The notes under the pieces were generated by a model that ran no database searches, was not told where the DNA came from, and saw only the letters and a program-made list of their open reading frames with translations. Positions 21,402 through 30,152 of a stretch of 39,169 bases of DNA are shown here, one piece after another (positions within the stretch are counted from its first letter, which is position 1; the number at the start of each line of letters is the position of its first letter). The stretch is from CAZKJL01 sp964611095 (GTDB lineage: Bacteria > Patescibacteriota > Gracilibacteria > Peribacterales > Peribacteraceae). Both the position numbers and the translations under genes were made by a program. The stretch is taken from assembly GCA_964611095.1 (NCBI GenBank), contig CAZSWJ010000013.1:1-39169 (forward strand), read 5' to 3'.

Positions 21402-23173
21402 ATGCAGCTGCCGCGCTGACCCGCGGGAATGAGGGCGCGGAGTTCGTAGCCTTGTTCGGCGAACGTCGTGCGCGTGCACTTGAGGAACGTCTTCCAGGCG
21501 GGACTCTGGACGTCGCGCGGCGTCGTGACGACGACATGAAGCGGATACTTCGTGAGCTTGTCGCGGAGCGTGAGTTTCATGTACTCGCGATACGCCTCGG
21601 CCGCGGCTTCGACCTCGGCATCGGGGATGGCGCGGAAGTCTCCGGCACTCTCGCGGTAGTAAATGTCATGGAGACGGCTGCTGAGCTCGAACCTGCGCGT
21701 CGTCGGAAATTCTTTGGCGGCCTGGTCGGCGCGAACGCCGCGGAGCCACAGATCGAAGAAGTAGGTGTCGCGGGCGCGTTCGGTGGAACCGAGTGCGAGT
21801 CCCGCGTTGCCGGCGAAGTACATGTCCACGGCGGAAAGAGTCGGAAGAATGTTCAAGATGTCGATGTCCTGCGAGTACGCCACTTGGCCGGGGCGCAGTT
21901 CCAGACGAGCGGCCTCGAGCACCGGTCCCGCCTGCTGCAATTGGCCCCACATGGTCTCCAAACCTCTGTAGGCACTCCACTGCTGAATCGTGGCACAGAG
22001 CACCGCACCGGCGATGAGAAGCCCGCCGAGCACCGTCTTCACGCTGTCATTCAGGAAATATGACGAACCCAAGCTGAGGACGAGCGCGACCGCGAACGCC
22101 GATGCGAGGGGCTGAATGAAATACCAGTGGTAGTGCTGCGGCACGATGTACTGTCCGGTGATGACGTGCTGGTTGAGAGCCACGAAACCGGCGAGACCCA
22201 CCGCGAGCACGAGCGGCCAGGACGTGGGCCACACGTTCTTGCTGAGGAAACCGACGGCGATGAGCACCGCGAGCCACACGCCGGCGATGACGGGTCCGTG
22301 ACGCAACACGAGTCCGAGACGCTGTGCGCTTTCGGGATAGAGCGGGTTTTGGGTCACCACGAGCATGTGCAGCACGTACGGTACGGCGATGACGGCGACG
22401 ATGCCCATGCACAGAGCGATGCCGGCGAGATGTTTCCAGTCACGCTTGCAGGCGTACCACAGACCGAGGAGTCCCAGCGTCGCGGCAAGGAACGACCAAG
22501 CGTACACGTAGGAGTAGATGAGAATGCCCGTGCACACGGCCGAGGCGACAAGGTGCGTTTTCTTCTGATGCTTGATCCACTCCGAGAGGGCGTAGAGCGC
22601 CAAAAAGAACCACGTTCCCGACCACTGCGGATTCACGGCGCGCGCGAAGCGGAGGAACTCGAAGTCGTACGACTTGGGCATGAGGAAGTGCGTGATGTCC
22701 CACGGTGCGGACAGCAGTGCACCTGCCATCATCACGGCCGTGGCGGAGAGCACCGAGACCCACGGACGACCGGTGACGGAGTACAAGAATGCGGCGAGCG
22801 CCAAAAAGACCGTCACGGCGAGAACGAACTTGGAGAGGAAGAACGCCGTAATGGCACGTACGTGAAGAATGCGACCGACGCTTGCGATGACGTATTCGGG
22901 AAGCGGCGGCTGAAGGTACGGCTGATCTTTGGGAGCGCTGTAGAACGTGTTGCCGAGGGAACCGAATCCGTCATAGACCTCCTGCACGCGGGCGGCGTAG
23001 TACACCTCGGCATCGGGCCCGAGCATGGGGACGCCTTGGTACGGGTGGGCCTTGTCCATGCGCTGCAGAAGCGACGGCAGCATCACCACAACGGCAAACA
23101 AAACCGCCAAACCGACGGCAGCGCGCCGTGGGGCGCGAAGTTCCGCAGGAATCTGAGTGAGCCTTGAAAGCAC
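21398..23173 (-). CDS. Large polytopic membrane protein, GT-C-like
   Basis: The 591-residue protein has about 11 hydrophobic helices between residues 20 and 425 and a soluble C-terminal domain of about 155 residues. The first loop carries PDAEVYYAARVQEVYDG (53-69), again an acidic motif near tyrosines followed by a proline-rich QPPLPEY, as in GT-C transferases. Probably a lipid-linked-sugar-dependent glycosyltransferase in the cytoplasmic membrane; sugar and acceptor unknown. The reading frame stays open upstream to 23365, but GTG 23173 is chosen because TATAGT lies 6 nt before it and the longer form would run over the divergent promoter region. Confidence 0.75.
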   Translation of the reverse strand: MLSRLTQIPAELRAPRRAAVGLAVLFAVVVMLPSLLQRMDKAHPYQGVPMLGPDAEVYYAARVQEVYDGFGSLGNTFYSAPKDQPYLQPPLPEYVIASVGRILHVRAITAFFLSKFVLAVTVFLALAAFLYSVTGRPWVSVLSATAVMMAGALLSAPWDITHFLMPKSYDFEFLRFARAVNPQWSGTWFFLALYALSEWIKHQKKTHLVASAVCTGILIYSYVYAWSFLAATLGLLGLWYACKRDWKHLAGIALCMGIVAVIAVPYVLHMLVVTQNPLYPESAQRLGLVLRHGPVIAGVWLAVLIAVGFLSKNVWPTSWPLVLAVGLAGFVALNQHVITGQYIVPQHYHWYFIQPLASAFAVALVLSLGSSYFLNDSVKTVLGGLLIAGAVLCATIQQWSAYRGLETMWGQLQQAGPVLEAARLELRPGQVAYSQDIDILNILPTLSAVDMYFAGNAGLALGSTERARDTYFFDLWLRGVRADQAAKEFPTTRRFELSSRLHDIYYRESAGDFRAIPDAEVEAAAEAYREYMKLTLRDKLTKYPLHVVVTTPRDVQSPAWKTFLKCTRTTFAEQGYELRALIPAGQRGSCI

Positions 23174-23179
23174 CCCCTT

Positions 23180-23185
23180 ACTATA
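23180..23185 (-). promoter_or_regulatory. -10 box TATAGT, 6 nt before GTG
   Basis: Minus-strand TATAGT, spacer AAGGGG, GTG 23173. TTGTCT at 23202-23207 is a -35 candidate with 16-nt spacing. The same box and nearly the same spacer precede the asparagine synthetase gene at 30137. Confidence 0.65.
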
Positions 23186-23291
23186 GACGAACGATGGACT
23201 GAGACAACACCTCGTATCGATGAAGCGTATACGACCCCGGAAAGACAAAGGCTTGCCCCGCAAAGTCCGCCGCAGGCGTGACGAAGTGGGG

Positions 23292-23297
23292 TAGAAT
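23292..23297 (+). promoter_or_regulatory. -10 box TAGAAT, 6 nt before ATG
   Basis: TAGAAT, spacer CCCGGC, ATG 23304. No clear -35. Confidence 0.6.
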
Positions 23298-23303
23298 CCC
23301 GGC

Positions 23304-24608
23304 ATGGCCGAGACGCCCAAAAACGGCATCGTACTCGTCACCGGAGCCGGAGGATTCCTCGGCACGGCGGTCGTGCGCTTGCTGACATCGAAAGGCTACC
23401 GCGTCCGAGCGATGGTGAGAGATGCTTCGGGAAAGGGAACCGAGTACATGCGCGGCGACATGACCGATGCCGCAAGCGTGGATGCGTGCGTGAAGGGAGT
23501 GGACGCGATCATTCACTTGGCCGCACGCAAATCCGATGAAGCCGACAGCGTGCATGTGAATGTCGATGGCGCAAAAAACCTGATCGCCGCCGCAAAAAAA
23601 CACGGCGTGAAGCGCATCGTGAACATCGGCACGCAATCATCGAGACTGAAGAAGCGCGGAACGTACGGCGAAACGAAACTCCGGGCCGATGCGCTGTTCA
23701 TGGCCTCGGGACTGAATATCGTGACCCTGCGGCCCAGCGTGGTCTACGACAAAACGGGCGGCGGGATCATCGCGACGGTGATACAAATGACGAATGTGCC
23801 CGTGGTGCCGATGATCGGCAGCGGCAACGTGCACTTCTCGCCGATTCACGCCGACGATCTGGCACTCGTCATCGAAGCCGCGCTCCGGAGTGACGCGGCG
23901 CTCGGGAAAACGTACGACGTCGGAGGTCCGGACTCCGTGACGCTCAAGGAACTCACGCAAAACATCATGGCAAGGAGAAGCATGAAGAAGCCGATGGTCA
24001 CACTTCCTCTGTTTGTGGCGATGATCATCGCAAGGTGCACGAGTTTTTTGCCGAAACCCCCGATCACGGTGAGCAATGTGCTCGGTGCCGGCGAAGACAT
24101 GACGATGGATATCGTGCCGATGCTTCGTGATTTCGGGGTCGTACCCCGTTCACTGGAATCGGGACTGAAGGAAATGTCGTTTCCGATGGAAAAATCCGCC
24201 GACGAAGCGACGGCACTGCTCTCCTACGTCCTCTCGTCATGGAACGACTGGAAACCGACCGACCGCATGATGCGAAACTACCGCGAAGCGCTCGAGAAAC
24301 ACGGCGTCTCCAAGACGCACGTCATCGACGCATCGGTACGTCGAAAAAAATGGCTTCTGCAAGCCATCGATGGAGCTGCCGCATTCACCAAAAAACCGTC
24401 GATCCTGCGCACGAAACTGCTCATCGCTGCGGCCATCGCCGAGTCGTCGCCGGAGTCCGCCGCATTGTTGCTGCCCAAAGACCGCTCGGTGGTCTCGGTT
24501 CTGGCGCAATCCGTGATCGCGACGATATCCGCCGTTTTTTCGATGTGCATCGGACTCCTGATTCGCCTTCTTCGACCCTCATTCTTCCGTCGCAATGCCG
24601 GAATCTGA
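23304..24608 (+). CDS. SDR oxidoreductase fused to an unrecognised C-terminal domain
   Basis: The 434-residue protein starts with an atypical/extended SDR domain (1 to about 285): TGAGGFLG (13-20), IIHLAARKSDE, and Y121/K125 in YGETK, with later SPIHADDLALVIEAAL like NDUFA9/NmrA-type members. A second part (about 295-405) is helical and charged (DEATALLSYVLSSWNDW, then an alanine-rich stretch), followed by one hydrophobic segment near the end (about 393-420) that could anchor it to the membrane. I do not recognise that part. The next gene starts 14 nt before its stop, so the two are tightly coupled and probably act together in an oxidation/reduction step. Confidence 0.85.
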   Translation: MAETPKNGIVLVTGAGGFLGTAVVRLLTSKGYRVRAMVRDASGKGTEYMRGDMTDAASVDACVKGVDAIIHLAARKSDEADSVHVNVDGAKNLIAAAKKHGVKRIVNIGTQSSRLKKRGTYGETKLRADALFMASGLNIVTLRPSVVYDKTGGGIIATVIQMTNVPVVPMIGSGNVHFSPIHADDLALVIEAALRSDAALGKTYDVGGPDSVTLKELTQNIMARRSMKKPMVTLPLFVAMIIARCTSFLPKPPITVSNVLGAGEDMTMDIVPMLRDFGVVPRSLESGLKEMSFPMEKSADEATALLSYVLSSWNDWKPTDRMMRNYREALEKHGVSKTHVIDASVRRKKWLLQAIDGAAAFTKKPSILRTKLLIAAAIAESSPESAALLLPKDRSVVSVLAQSVIATISAVFSMCIGLLIRLLRPSFFRRNAGI

Positions 24609-26169
24609 CGTCATCGTCATCGGCTCGGGCATGAGCGGCGTCCACGCGGCACAGACGCTGCTCGAACACGGACTTTCGGTGACGATGATCGACGGCGGCA
24701 AGCGTCCGACGACGAATCCCGATGAAGCGACGACGGAAAATTTCGAAGACGTGCGCAAAAACGACGAACGTCAGGAGCGACTCTTCTTGGGCCACGATCT
24801 CTCGGGCATTCCGGTCGACGGACTCACGGGCGGACTCGGCGGCGGACAGGTGGGAGGCAACCGCGCATACGTCGTCGAGGACGCCGACAAGCTTCTGCCG
24901 ATGAAACTCACGAACGCCCTCGTCATTCAGTCGCTCGCCGAAGGGGGCCTGGGAGCCGCTTGGGGAGCCGCTTGCGCGCTTCTGACGCCCTCCGAACTGA
25001 GCGCGATGGGATTGCCGAAGAATATGGACGATCACTACGCGAGAATCATCGATCGCATCGGTGTGTCGGGGCCCGAACAAAGGCTCGGCATCGACTCTCC
25101 CCTGCCTCCCGATCTTCATGCGGAGAATGCGCTGAAAACATATGCACGGAATCGCAAAACGTTCGACCGAAACGGAGTCTCGGTGACGCAACCTCTCTCG
25201 GCAATTCTCACGAAAGACAAGGCGGAGAGAAAAGCGAGCGCTCTCACCGACATGGACTACTGGTCCGATCCGAAAAAATCGGTCTATCGACCGCAGTACA
25301 CGCTCTCCGAGCTCAAGAAACATCCGTCGTTCCGCTACGAAGCGAATTGGATCGTGGAAAATATCGAAGGAAGCGACATAAAAACAGTGAATGCTGTCTC
25401 ACTCGACGGAAAGCACGGGTCGACGTGGTCGGGGAAGGCCGTCGTACTCGCCGCAGGAGCGGTAGGCTCGGCGCGCATTGCCCTCCGAAGCTTGGATCTT
25501 CTCGGTACGCCCGTTCCGTTCGTCGGAAAACCGCACGTGTTCTCGGCCTGTCTCGATACGGGCAGCATCGGCAGAGCAGGCTCAAAGCACCGAATAAGCC
25601 TCTGCCAGCTGCTCGTGACCGATGAGCGTGACGTAAGGGGCATGGCCGCGGGTGTGGCACAGCTCTACAGTTATAGATCACTGCTTCTCTTCCGTTTACT
25701 GGAGTCACTGCCGCTCCCGGTACCCGTTGCGATGAAACTGCTGTCGCTCTGGACACCGTCGCTGGTCATCGCCGACATTCGCTTCCCGGGTACCGAAGGC
25801 GGCGGAACGCTGACGTTGCGACGTGACGGCGTTCACATCGAAGCAAGCGTGACGAGAGAGGCAAAAGAGGAGCGCAATCGCAGTTGGAAAAAGATTCGCG
25901 GCGCACTCCGCATGCTCGGACTGCTGCCGCTCAAGAACATGGAGTTGCCCGAAGCGTCGTCCTCGCACTATGCGGGAACTCTGCCGATGGCTCCCGCAGG
26001 AGCTGCTCCCATTACGGCCGACGAAAGCGGCGAACTGCGTGAGCTTCGCGGCGTGTTCGTGGCCGATGCCGCTGCACTCCGAAGACTTCCGGCCAAACCG
26101 CACAGCCTGACGCTCATGGCGCACGCCGACAGAGTCGCCATGCTGCTCGCGAGAAAGCTCAAAGCCTAA
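24595..26169 (+). CDS. GMC-type FAD oxidoreductase
   Basis: This 524-residue flavoprotein is of the glucose-methanol-choline oxidoreductase type. It has the N-terminal FAD site VIGSGMSGVHAAQTLLEHG (8-26), GGLGAAWGAAC in the FAD-covering segment, VVLAAGAVGSARIALRS in the middle (about 287-303) and the C-terminal FVADAAALRRLPAKPHSLTLMAH that matches the GMC ending. It probably oxidises a hydroxyl of a sugar, lipid or glycan intermediate; the acceptor may be the SDR partner, whose gene overlaps it by 14 nt. No signal peptide is seen. Its stop overlaps the stop of the converging GT2 gene. Confidence 0.85.
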   Translation: MPESDVIVIGSGMSGVHAAQTLLEHGLSVTMIDGGKRPTTNPDEATTENFEDVRKNDERQERLFLGHDLSGIPVDGLTGGLGGGQVGGNRAYVVEDADKLLPMKLTNALVIQSLAEGGLGAAWGAACALLTPSELSAMGLPKNMDDHYARIIDRIGVSGPEQRLGIDSPLPPDLHAENALKTYARNRKTFDRNGVSVTQPLSAILTKDKAERKASALTDMDYWSDPKKSVYRPQYTLSELKKHPSFRYEANWIVENIEGSDIKTVNAVSLDGKHGSTWSGKAVVLAAGAVGSARIALRSLDLLGTPVPFVGKPHVFSACLDTGSIGRAGSKHRISLCQLLVTDERDVRGMAAGVAQLYSYRSLLLFRLLESLPLPVPVAMKLLSLWTPSLVIADIRFPGTEGGGTLTLRRDGVHIEASVTREAKEERNRSWKKIRGALRMLGLLPLKNMELPEASSSHYAGTLPMAPAGAAPITADESGELRELRGVFVADAAALRRLPAKPHSLTLMAHADRVAMLLARKLKA

Positions 26170-27020
26170 CGCTTGCTTTCAACCGACTTCGGATGAGCCA
26201 AAAGCCCCATCCCGAATGTCGTGAAGGCTCCCACCAGAAGTACGCTGCCGAGGAGTACGAAGAACAGATCGTGCAGAATGAAGGCTTCGACGACGCTCAC
26301 CACCGCTCCGAGCGCCAGAATGCCTGACATCAAGATGAAAAGCTTGAGCGGATTGTACGTGGCGATGGTTTCGGTGATGTACTGGAGCGTGCGGAGCGTG
26401 TCGCGGACGATGTGGACTTTGGAAACGCCCGTGCGTGCCCCGTAATCGACGGGCACGTACGAAACGAACTTGCCCGTGAGGAGGTAGATGAGCGTGCTCG
26501 TCGTGGTGAAGCTGAATCCGTTGCAGAGGTCGCTCTCGAATTTCTGCATCTCGGATTTACGGAACGTGCGGAGCCCCGAGTTGATGTCCGGAATGTGACG
26601 GCCCGTGGTGAATTCGACGAGAAATTTGAAGACGATGCGTGCCGGCATCTTGAAGAACGATCCGCGGTAGTGCTTGCCGTGCCTGGCGCCCACGACCATG
26701 TCGTGCCCCTCTTCGATCATCTTTACCATCTCGGGGAAACGCTCCACCGGGTACGTACCGTCGGCATCGGTGATGGCGATGATGTCCGTGGATGCGGCAC
26801 GAATGCCGTCTTTGATGCTGCGTCCGTAACCGCCGGGAATCGGGTGACGGAGAACCGTGGCGCCCGCGGCCTTGGCCACCTCTCCCGTTTTGTCGGTGGA
26901 CCCGTCATCGATGACGATGATGGCGGGCGTGGGCTGAAGATTTTTTACGCGCTTGATGACATCGACGATGCCTTCTTCTTCATTCAATGCCGGAATCAAA
27001 ACGGTGTAGGAGGCGCTCAT
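26166..27020 (-). CDS. GT2 glycosyltransferase, DPM1-like with membrane tail
   Basis: The 284-residue enzyme has VLIPALNEEEG (7-17), VIDDGSTDKTGE (36-47), GGYGRSIKDGI and the metal site DADG (85-88) in ITDADGTYP. Two hydrophobic helices end it (about 228-250 and 254-278). It probably forms a polyprenyl-phosphate hexose. The preceding gene on this strand is a membrane transferase whose stop overlaps its ATG (ATGA), pairing donor synthesis with donor use as at 6208-8390. Its stop shares bases with the GMC gene's stop on the other strand. Confidence 0.92.
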   Translation of the reverse strand: MSASYTVLIPALNEEEGIVDVIKRVKNLQPTPAIIVIDDGSTDKTGEVAKAAGATVLRHPIPGGYGRSIKDGIRAASTDIIAITDADGTYPVERFPEMVKMIEEGHDMVVGARHGKHYRGSFFKMPARIVFKFLVEFTTGRHIPDINSGLRTFRKSEMQKFESDLCNGFSFTTTSTLIYLLTGKFVSYVPVDYGARTGVSKVHIVRDTLRTLQYITETIATYNPLKLFILMSGILALGAVVSVVEAFILHDLFFVLLGSVLLVGAFTTFGMGLLAHPKSVESKR

Positions 27021-28258
27021 GGGTGCTTTTGTAGCCTTGTAAGTCCCGCATTGTAGCCGACTCCGGCGAGTGCCGCATAGCAGAAAATCACGGGCAGCAG
27101 GTACCTGGGCGTGGCGTCCGTCAGCGTAAAGACCGCCGTGTTATAGGCAATGACAACGAAGAAAATGGCGAGTGATGTTCGGCGCACAAAGAAGATGCCG
27201 ATGAAGAAACCGATGTACATCACGGCGGCACTGAGTGCGGCGTAGATGTTATACGCCCCGCTCCATCCCCCGCCGAGGTACGGAATGTGGAGCTCCAAGA
27301 TTTCGAAGACGGAGAAGGACAAGTACGACGGGAAATTCGCGAAGATCTTGGCCTTGCCCGCACCCGCCACGTCGCCGTAGTCGGCCTGAAGATCGAATCC
27401 GTCGGGCCAGCGGGTATGCATGAGCCCGTTGTAGCTGCAAGCCTGTGACCTGCCGGTCCAATCGCGACTGACGTACTCGGACCAGAGGCACCGAAGCGGC
27501 TCGAGACCGTGGACTTGCTCGGCTTGTTCGCCGCGAACGTACCACATGACGGCCGAACGGCGATTATCGATGACGCGGAATTTTCCGTCGTAGGAATGGT
27601 TGCGCAGAGCCCACGGCACGAGCGTGAGGTAGCTCACGAGAATGACGAGCAAGCATTCTTTCATCCTGCCGCGTTCGATGAACCACAGCGGAATGAGGAA
27701 CAGCGGCAGGAAAATGAACGAGTAGTACGACCACATGATGAGGCCCATCAGCATTCCCATGAGAATTGTCTTCCACAGGGCGGGCATATGCCGCGATGAG
27801 AAGTACGTGGCGACGAAACACAGGAAGAAGGAGAGCACGAGACACTCGCGGTACGCCGAGAACACCGTGTGCATCACGGAACCCGACGTCAGGAGCAGCA
27901 CGAACGCGATGCCCGCCGCACGCTCACCCGCCACACGCGTGAATTCTTTGGCAAACCACCACGCGCAGAGGAAGAGCATGACGGACTGAACGACGTAGAG
28001 ACCGATCGGCTGCTCGACGCCGAACAAAAAATAGATCGGCACCAGGAAAAAACTCATGACGGGCTCGCGGTCCATGAACGCATGCACGCCGTCGAACGTG
28101 TAGAAGCCCGATTTCAAAAGATTGATGGCTCCGACGCTGTACCCCACGGCATCGCTGCCGAACGTGAACGCCGTCGGCACTCCGATGACGTACGGAAAAA
28201 CGACGAGAAGCAACAGAAGGTACAAACCCAGCCCCGTGAAGAACCACGAACGTGACAT
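27017..28258 (-). CDS. Polytopic membrane glycosyltransferase, GT39-like
   Basis: The 413-residue protein has about 10-11 membrane helices. FGSDAVGYSVGAINLLKSG (33-51) after the first helix and FMDREPVMSFFLVPIYFLFG (61-80) match GT39/ArnT-like proteins, with an acidic residue followed by a helix-starting motif. It likely transfers a polyprenyl-linked sugar on the periplasmic or outer face. ATG 28258 is chosen over upstream in-frame starts because TACACT lies 7 nt before it; that box is inside the last codons of the asparagine synthetase gene. Confidence 0.8.
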   Translation of the reverse strand: MSRSWFFTGLGLYLLLLLVVFPYVIGVPTAFTFGSDAVGYSVGAINLLKSGFYTFDGVHAFMDREPVMSFFLVPIYFLFGVEQPIGLYVVQSVMLFLCAWWFAKEFTRVAGERAAGIAFVLLLTSGSVMHTVFSAYRECLVLSFFLCFVATYFSSRHMPALWKTILMGMLMGLIMWSYYSFIFLPLFLIPLWFIERGRMKECLLVILVSYLTLVPWALRNHSYDGKFRVIDNRRSAVMWYVRGEQAEQVHGLEPLRCLWSEYVSRDWTGRSQACSYNGLMHTRWPDGFDLQADYGDVAGAGKAKIFANFPSYLSFSVFEILELHIPYLGGGWSGAYNIYAALSAAVMYIGFFIGIFFVRRTSLAIFFVVIAYNTAVFTLTDATPRYLLPVIFCYAALAGVGYNAGLTRLQKHP

Positions 28259-28262
28259 CGAA

Positions 28263-30137
28263 CTAAGTGTACTGGCGCATCCACTCATCGAGCCATAGCA
28301 AGGCCCACACATGGTCGCTCATATCGATGCGACTCGCGTAGTAATCGGCCAAGAATGCTTCGACGGCCTCGCGGCTGTACATCGTCCAGAGCGGCGAGGA
28401 CTGCGAGAGCAGCCTATCGAGCACGAACGGCTTCAAATCATGACGGAACCAGTGATCGAGCGGCAGACGGAAGCCCGTTTTGCGGCGATCCAAGATGATG
28501 TCCGGCACCAGGCCTCTGAGCATCTGCTTGAAGATCCACTTGGTGGAGAACCCTTTGAGCTTGAGATCGGCCGGCATGGTGGCCGTGAGTTCCAGGAGCA
28601 CGTGATCGAGGAGCGGTGACCGCGTTTCGAGTGCGTGCGCCATGCTTCCCATGTCCACTTTGGGCAGAAGATCGTCGGCCAAGTATGTGCTGATGTCCGC
28701 CGAGAGTGCGCCGTGCAACCGATTGTCGCCGCGACCCCGCGCTTCTTTGGTGAGTTTCTCGTACCACGCGAACGTATCCGAGAACGACATGCCGGGTTTG
28801 AGGATGCGATGCTTTTCTTGCTCCGTGAAGAAGCTGAGGTACTGAAGCTGGCGACGCGCTTCGCTGTCACTGATGGATTCCTGGAACCGAAGGCAGCGGT
28901 AACTGAACGTGTCGTGCTTGATGGCATGCAGAACACCCATGAGGAGCGTGACGCCCTGGCGCAGCGGCGGCGGAATAAGCTTCCAGAGTCGCGAAAACTT
29001 GAGAATGGGGTACCTGGCGTATCCGGCGAAGTTCTCATCGCCGCCGTCGCCGTTGAGGGCCACCGTCACGACTTTCCGCGTCTCGCGTGCGACCAAGTAC
29101 GTGGGGATCACTGACGGATCGGCGAACGGTTCCTCGTACGTGCGCACGAGTTCGGGGAGCAGGTGCACGATGTCCGGTTCCACCGTGATGGGATGATGAT
29201 TCGTGCCGAAACGTTCGGCGATGAGTGCCGCGAGCGGGAGTTCGTTGTGCGTTTCTTGGTTGGAGCCGATGGTGAACGTCTCCACGGGCTTGGAACTGAG
29301 CTGCGCCATCGTCGCGACGACCGCCGCCGAGTCGATGCCGCCCGAGAGGAACGCGCCGACGGGAACGTCGGCGATCATGCGGAGCCGAACGCTCTCGGTG
29401 AAGACGTCTCTGACATCGCTCTGCCAACCTTTGAGACTGCGGGTCTTGTTCGTGGCGTAGCGGAGCGCCCAATACGGACGAACATCTCCCTTGCCCGTCT
29501 TCAAATCGATCAAGACCACATGTCCTGCAGGCAGCTTTTTGATGCCTTTGATACCGGTTCCCGGCGACGGCACGTACATCATCGTCAGGAAGTGATGGAT
29601 CGCTTCAGTGTCCGCTCCGCCGGGACACTGCGGAAGCGTGCGAAGTGCCTTCAGCTCCGACGCGAACGCAAACGTGTTGCCCGAATGAAAATACTTGAGC
29701 GGCTTCTTGCCGACTCTGTCACGAGCGAGGAGCACCGTTCGTTTTTTCTTGTCGTAAATCGCAAGTGCGAACATGCCGCGCAGTTTCTGCAAAAAATCTT
29801 CGCCGTATTCTTCGTATGCCTGCAGCAACACTTCGGTGTCTCCGGTGGATGTGAACTTCCTGCCGCGTGACTTCAGCTCTTCTCGCAGTTCTTGAAAGTT
29901 GTAGATCTCGCCGTTGAACGTCACGACGACATTTCCCGACGTCGACCGCATCGGCTGAGCGGCGGCAGTCGTGAGATCGAGAATGCTGAGACGCCGATGT
30001 CCGAAACCCACTCCTCCGTCGATGAACGTGCCGCGGCCGTCCGGCCCTCGGTGTGCGAGCGCATCGGTGAGCCTGTCGAGTGACTTCGGATCAACCGCCG
30101 CGCCGTCCAAATGAATGATGCCAGCAATGCCGCACAT
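28263..30137 (-). CDS. asnB: Asparagine synthetase-like amidotransferase (AsnB type)
   Basis: The 624-residue protein is a glutamine-hydrolysing asparagine synthase family member. The N-terminal class II glutaminase uses Cys2 (MCGIAGI), with RRLSILD and FNGEIYNF in the substrate pocket; the ATP-dependent synthetase half has the PP-loop SGGIDS (265-270), GDGGDENFAGY, and a C-terminal LETRSPLLDHVL segment. Such enzymes make asparagine, but copies within glycan loci are also thought to amidate sugar uronates. A second copy lies at 36952. The role here is open between these. ATG follows TATAGT by 6 nt. Confidence 0.88.
   Translation of the reverse strand: MCGIAGIIHLDGAAVDPKSLDRLTDALAHRGPDGRGTFIDGGVGFGHRRLSILDLTTAAAQPMRSTSGNVVVTFNGEIYNFQELREELKSRGRKFTSTGDTEVLLQAYEEYGEDFLQKLRGMFALAIYDKKKRTVLLARDRVGKKPLKYFHSGNTFAFASELKALRTLPQCPGGADTEAIHHFLTMMYVPSPGTGIKGIKKLPAGHVVLIDLKTGKGDVRPYWALRYATNKTRSLKGWQSDVRDVFTESVRLRMIADVPVGAFLSGGIDSAAVVATMAQLSSKPVETFTIGSNQETHNELPLAALIAERFGTNHHPITVEPDIVHLLPELVRTYEEPFADPSVIPTYLVARETRKVVTVALNGDGGDENFAGYARYPILKFSRLWKLIPPPLRQGVTLLMGVLHAIKHDTFSYRCLRFQESISDSEARRQLQYLSFFTEQEKHRILKPGMSFSDTFAWYEKLTKEARGRGDNRLHGALSADISTYLADDLLPKVDMGSMAHALETRSPLLDHVLLELTATMPADLKLKGFSTKWIFKQMLRGLVPDIILDRRKTGFRLPLDHWFRHDLKPFVLDRLLSQSSPLWTMYSREAVEAFLADYYASRIDMSDHVWALLWLDEWMRQYT
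28266..28271 (-). promoter_or_regulatory. -10 box TACACT inside asnB's last codons, 7 nt before ATG
   Basis: Minus-strand TACACT forms part of the final TAC ACT TAG codons of the gene above; spacer TAGTTCG, ATG 28258. The downstream gene can be transcribed alone. Confidence 0.55.
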
Positions 30138-30143
30138 GCCCCT

Positions 30144-30149
30144 ACTATA
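30144..30149 (-). promoter_or_regulatory. -10 box TATAGT, 6 nt before ATG
   Basis: Minus-strand TATAGT, spacer AGGGGC, ATG 30137. It falls between the asnB start and the stop of the upstream membrane gene. Confidence 0.65.
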
Positions 30150-30152
30150 GCT

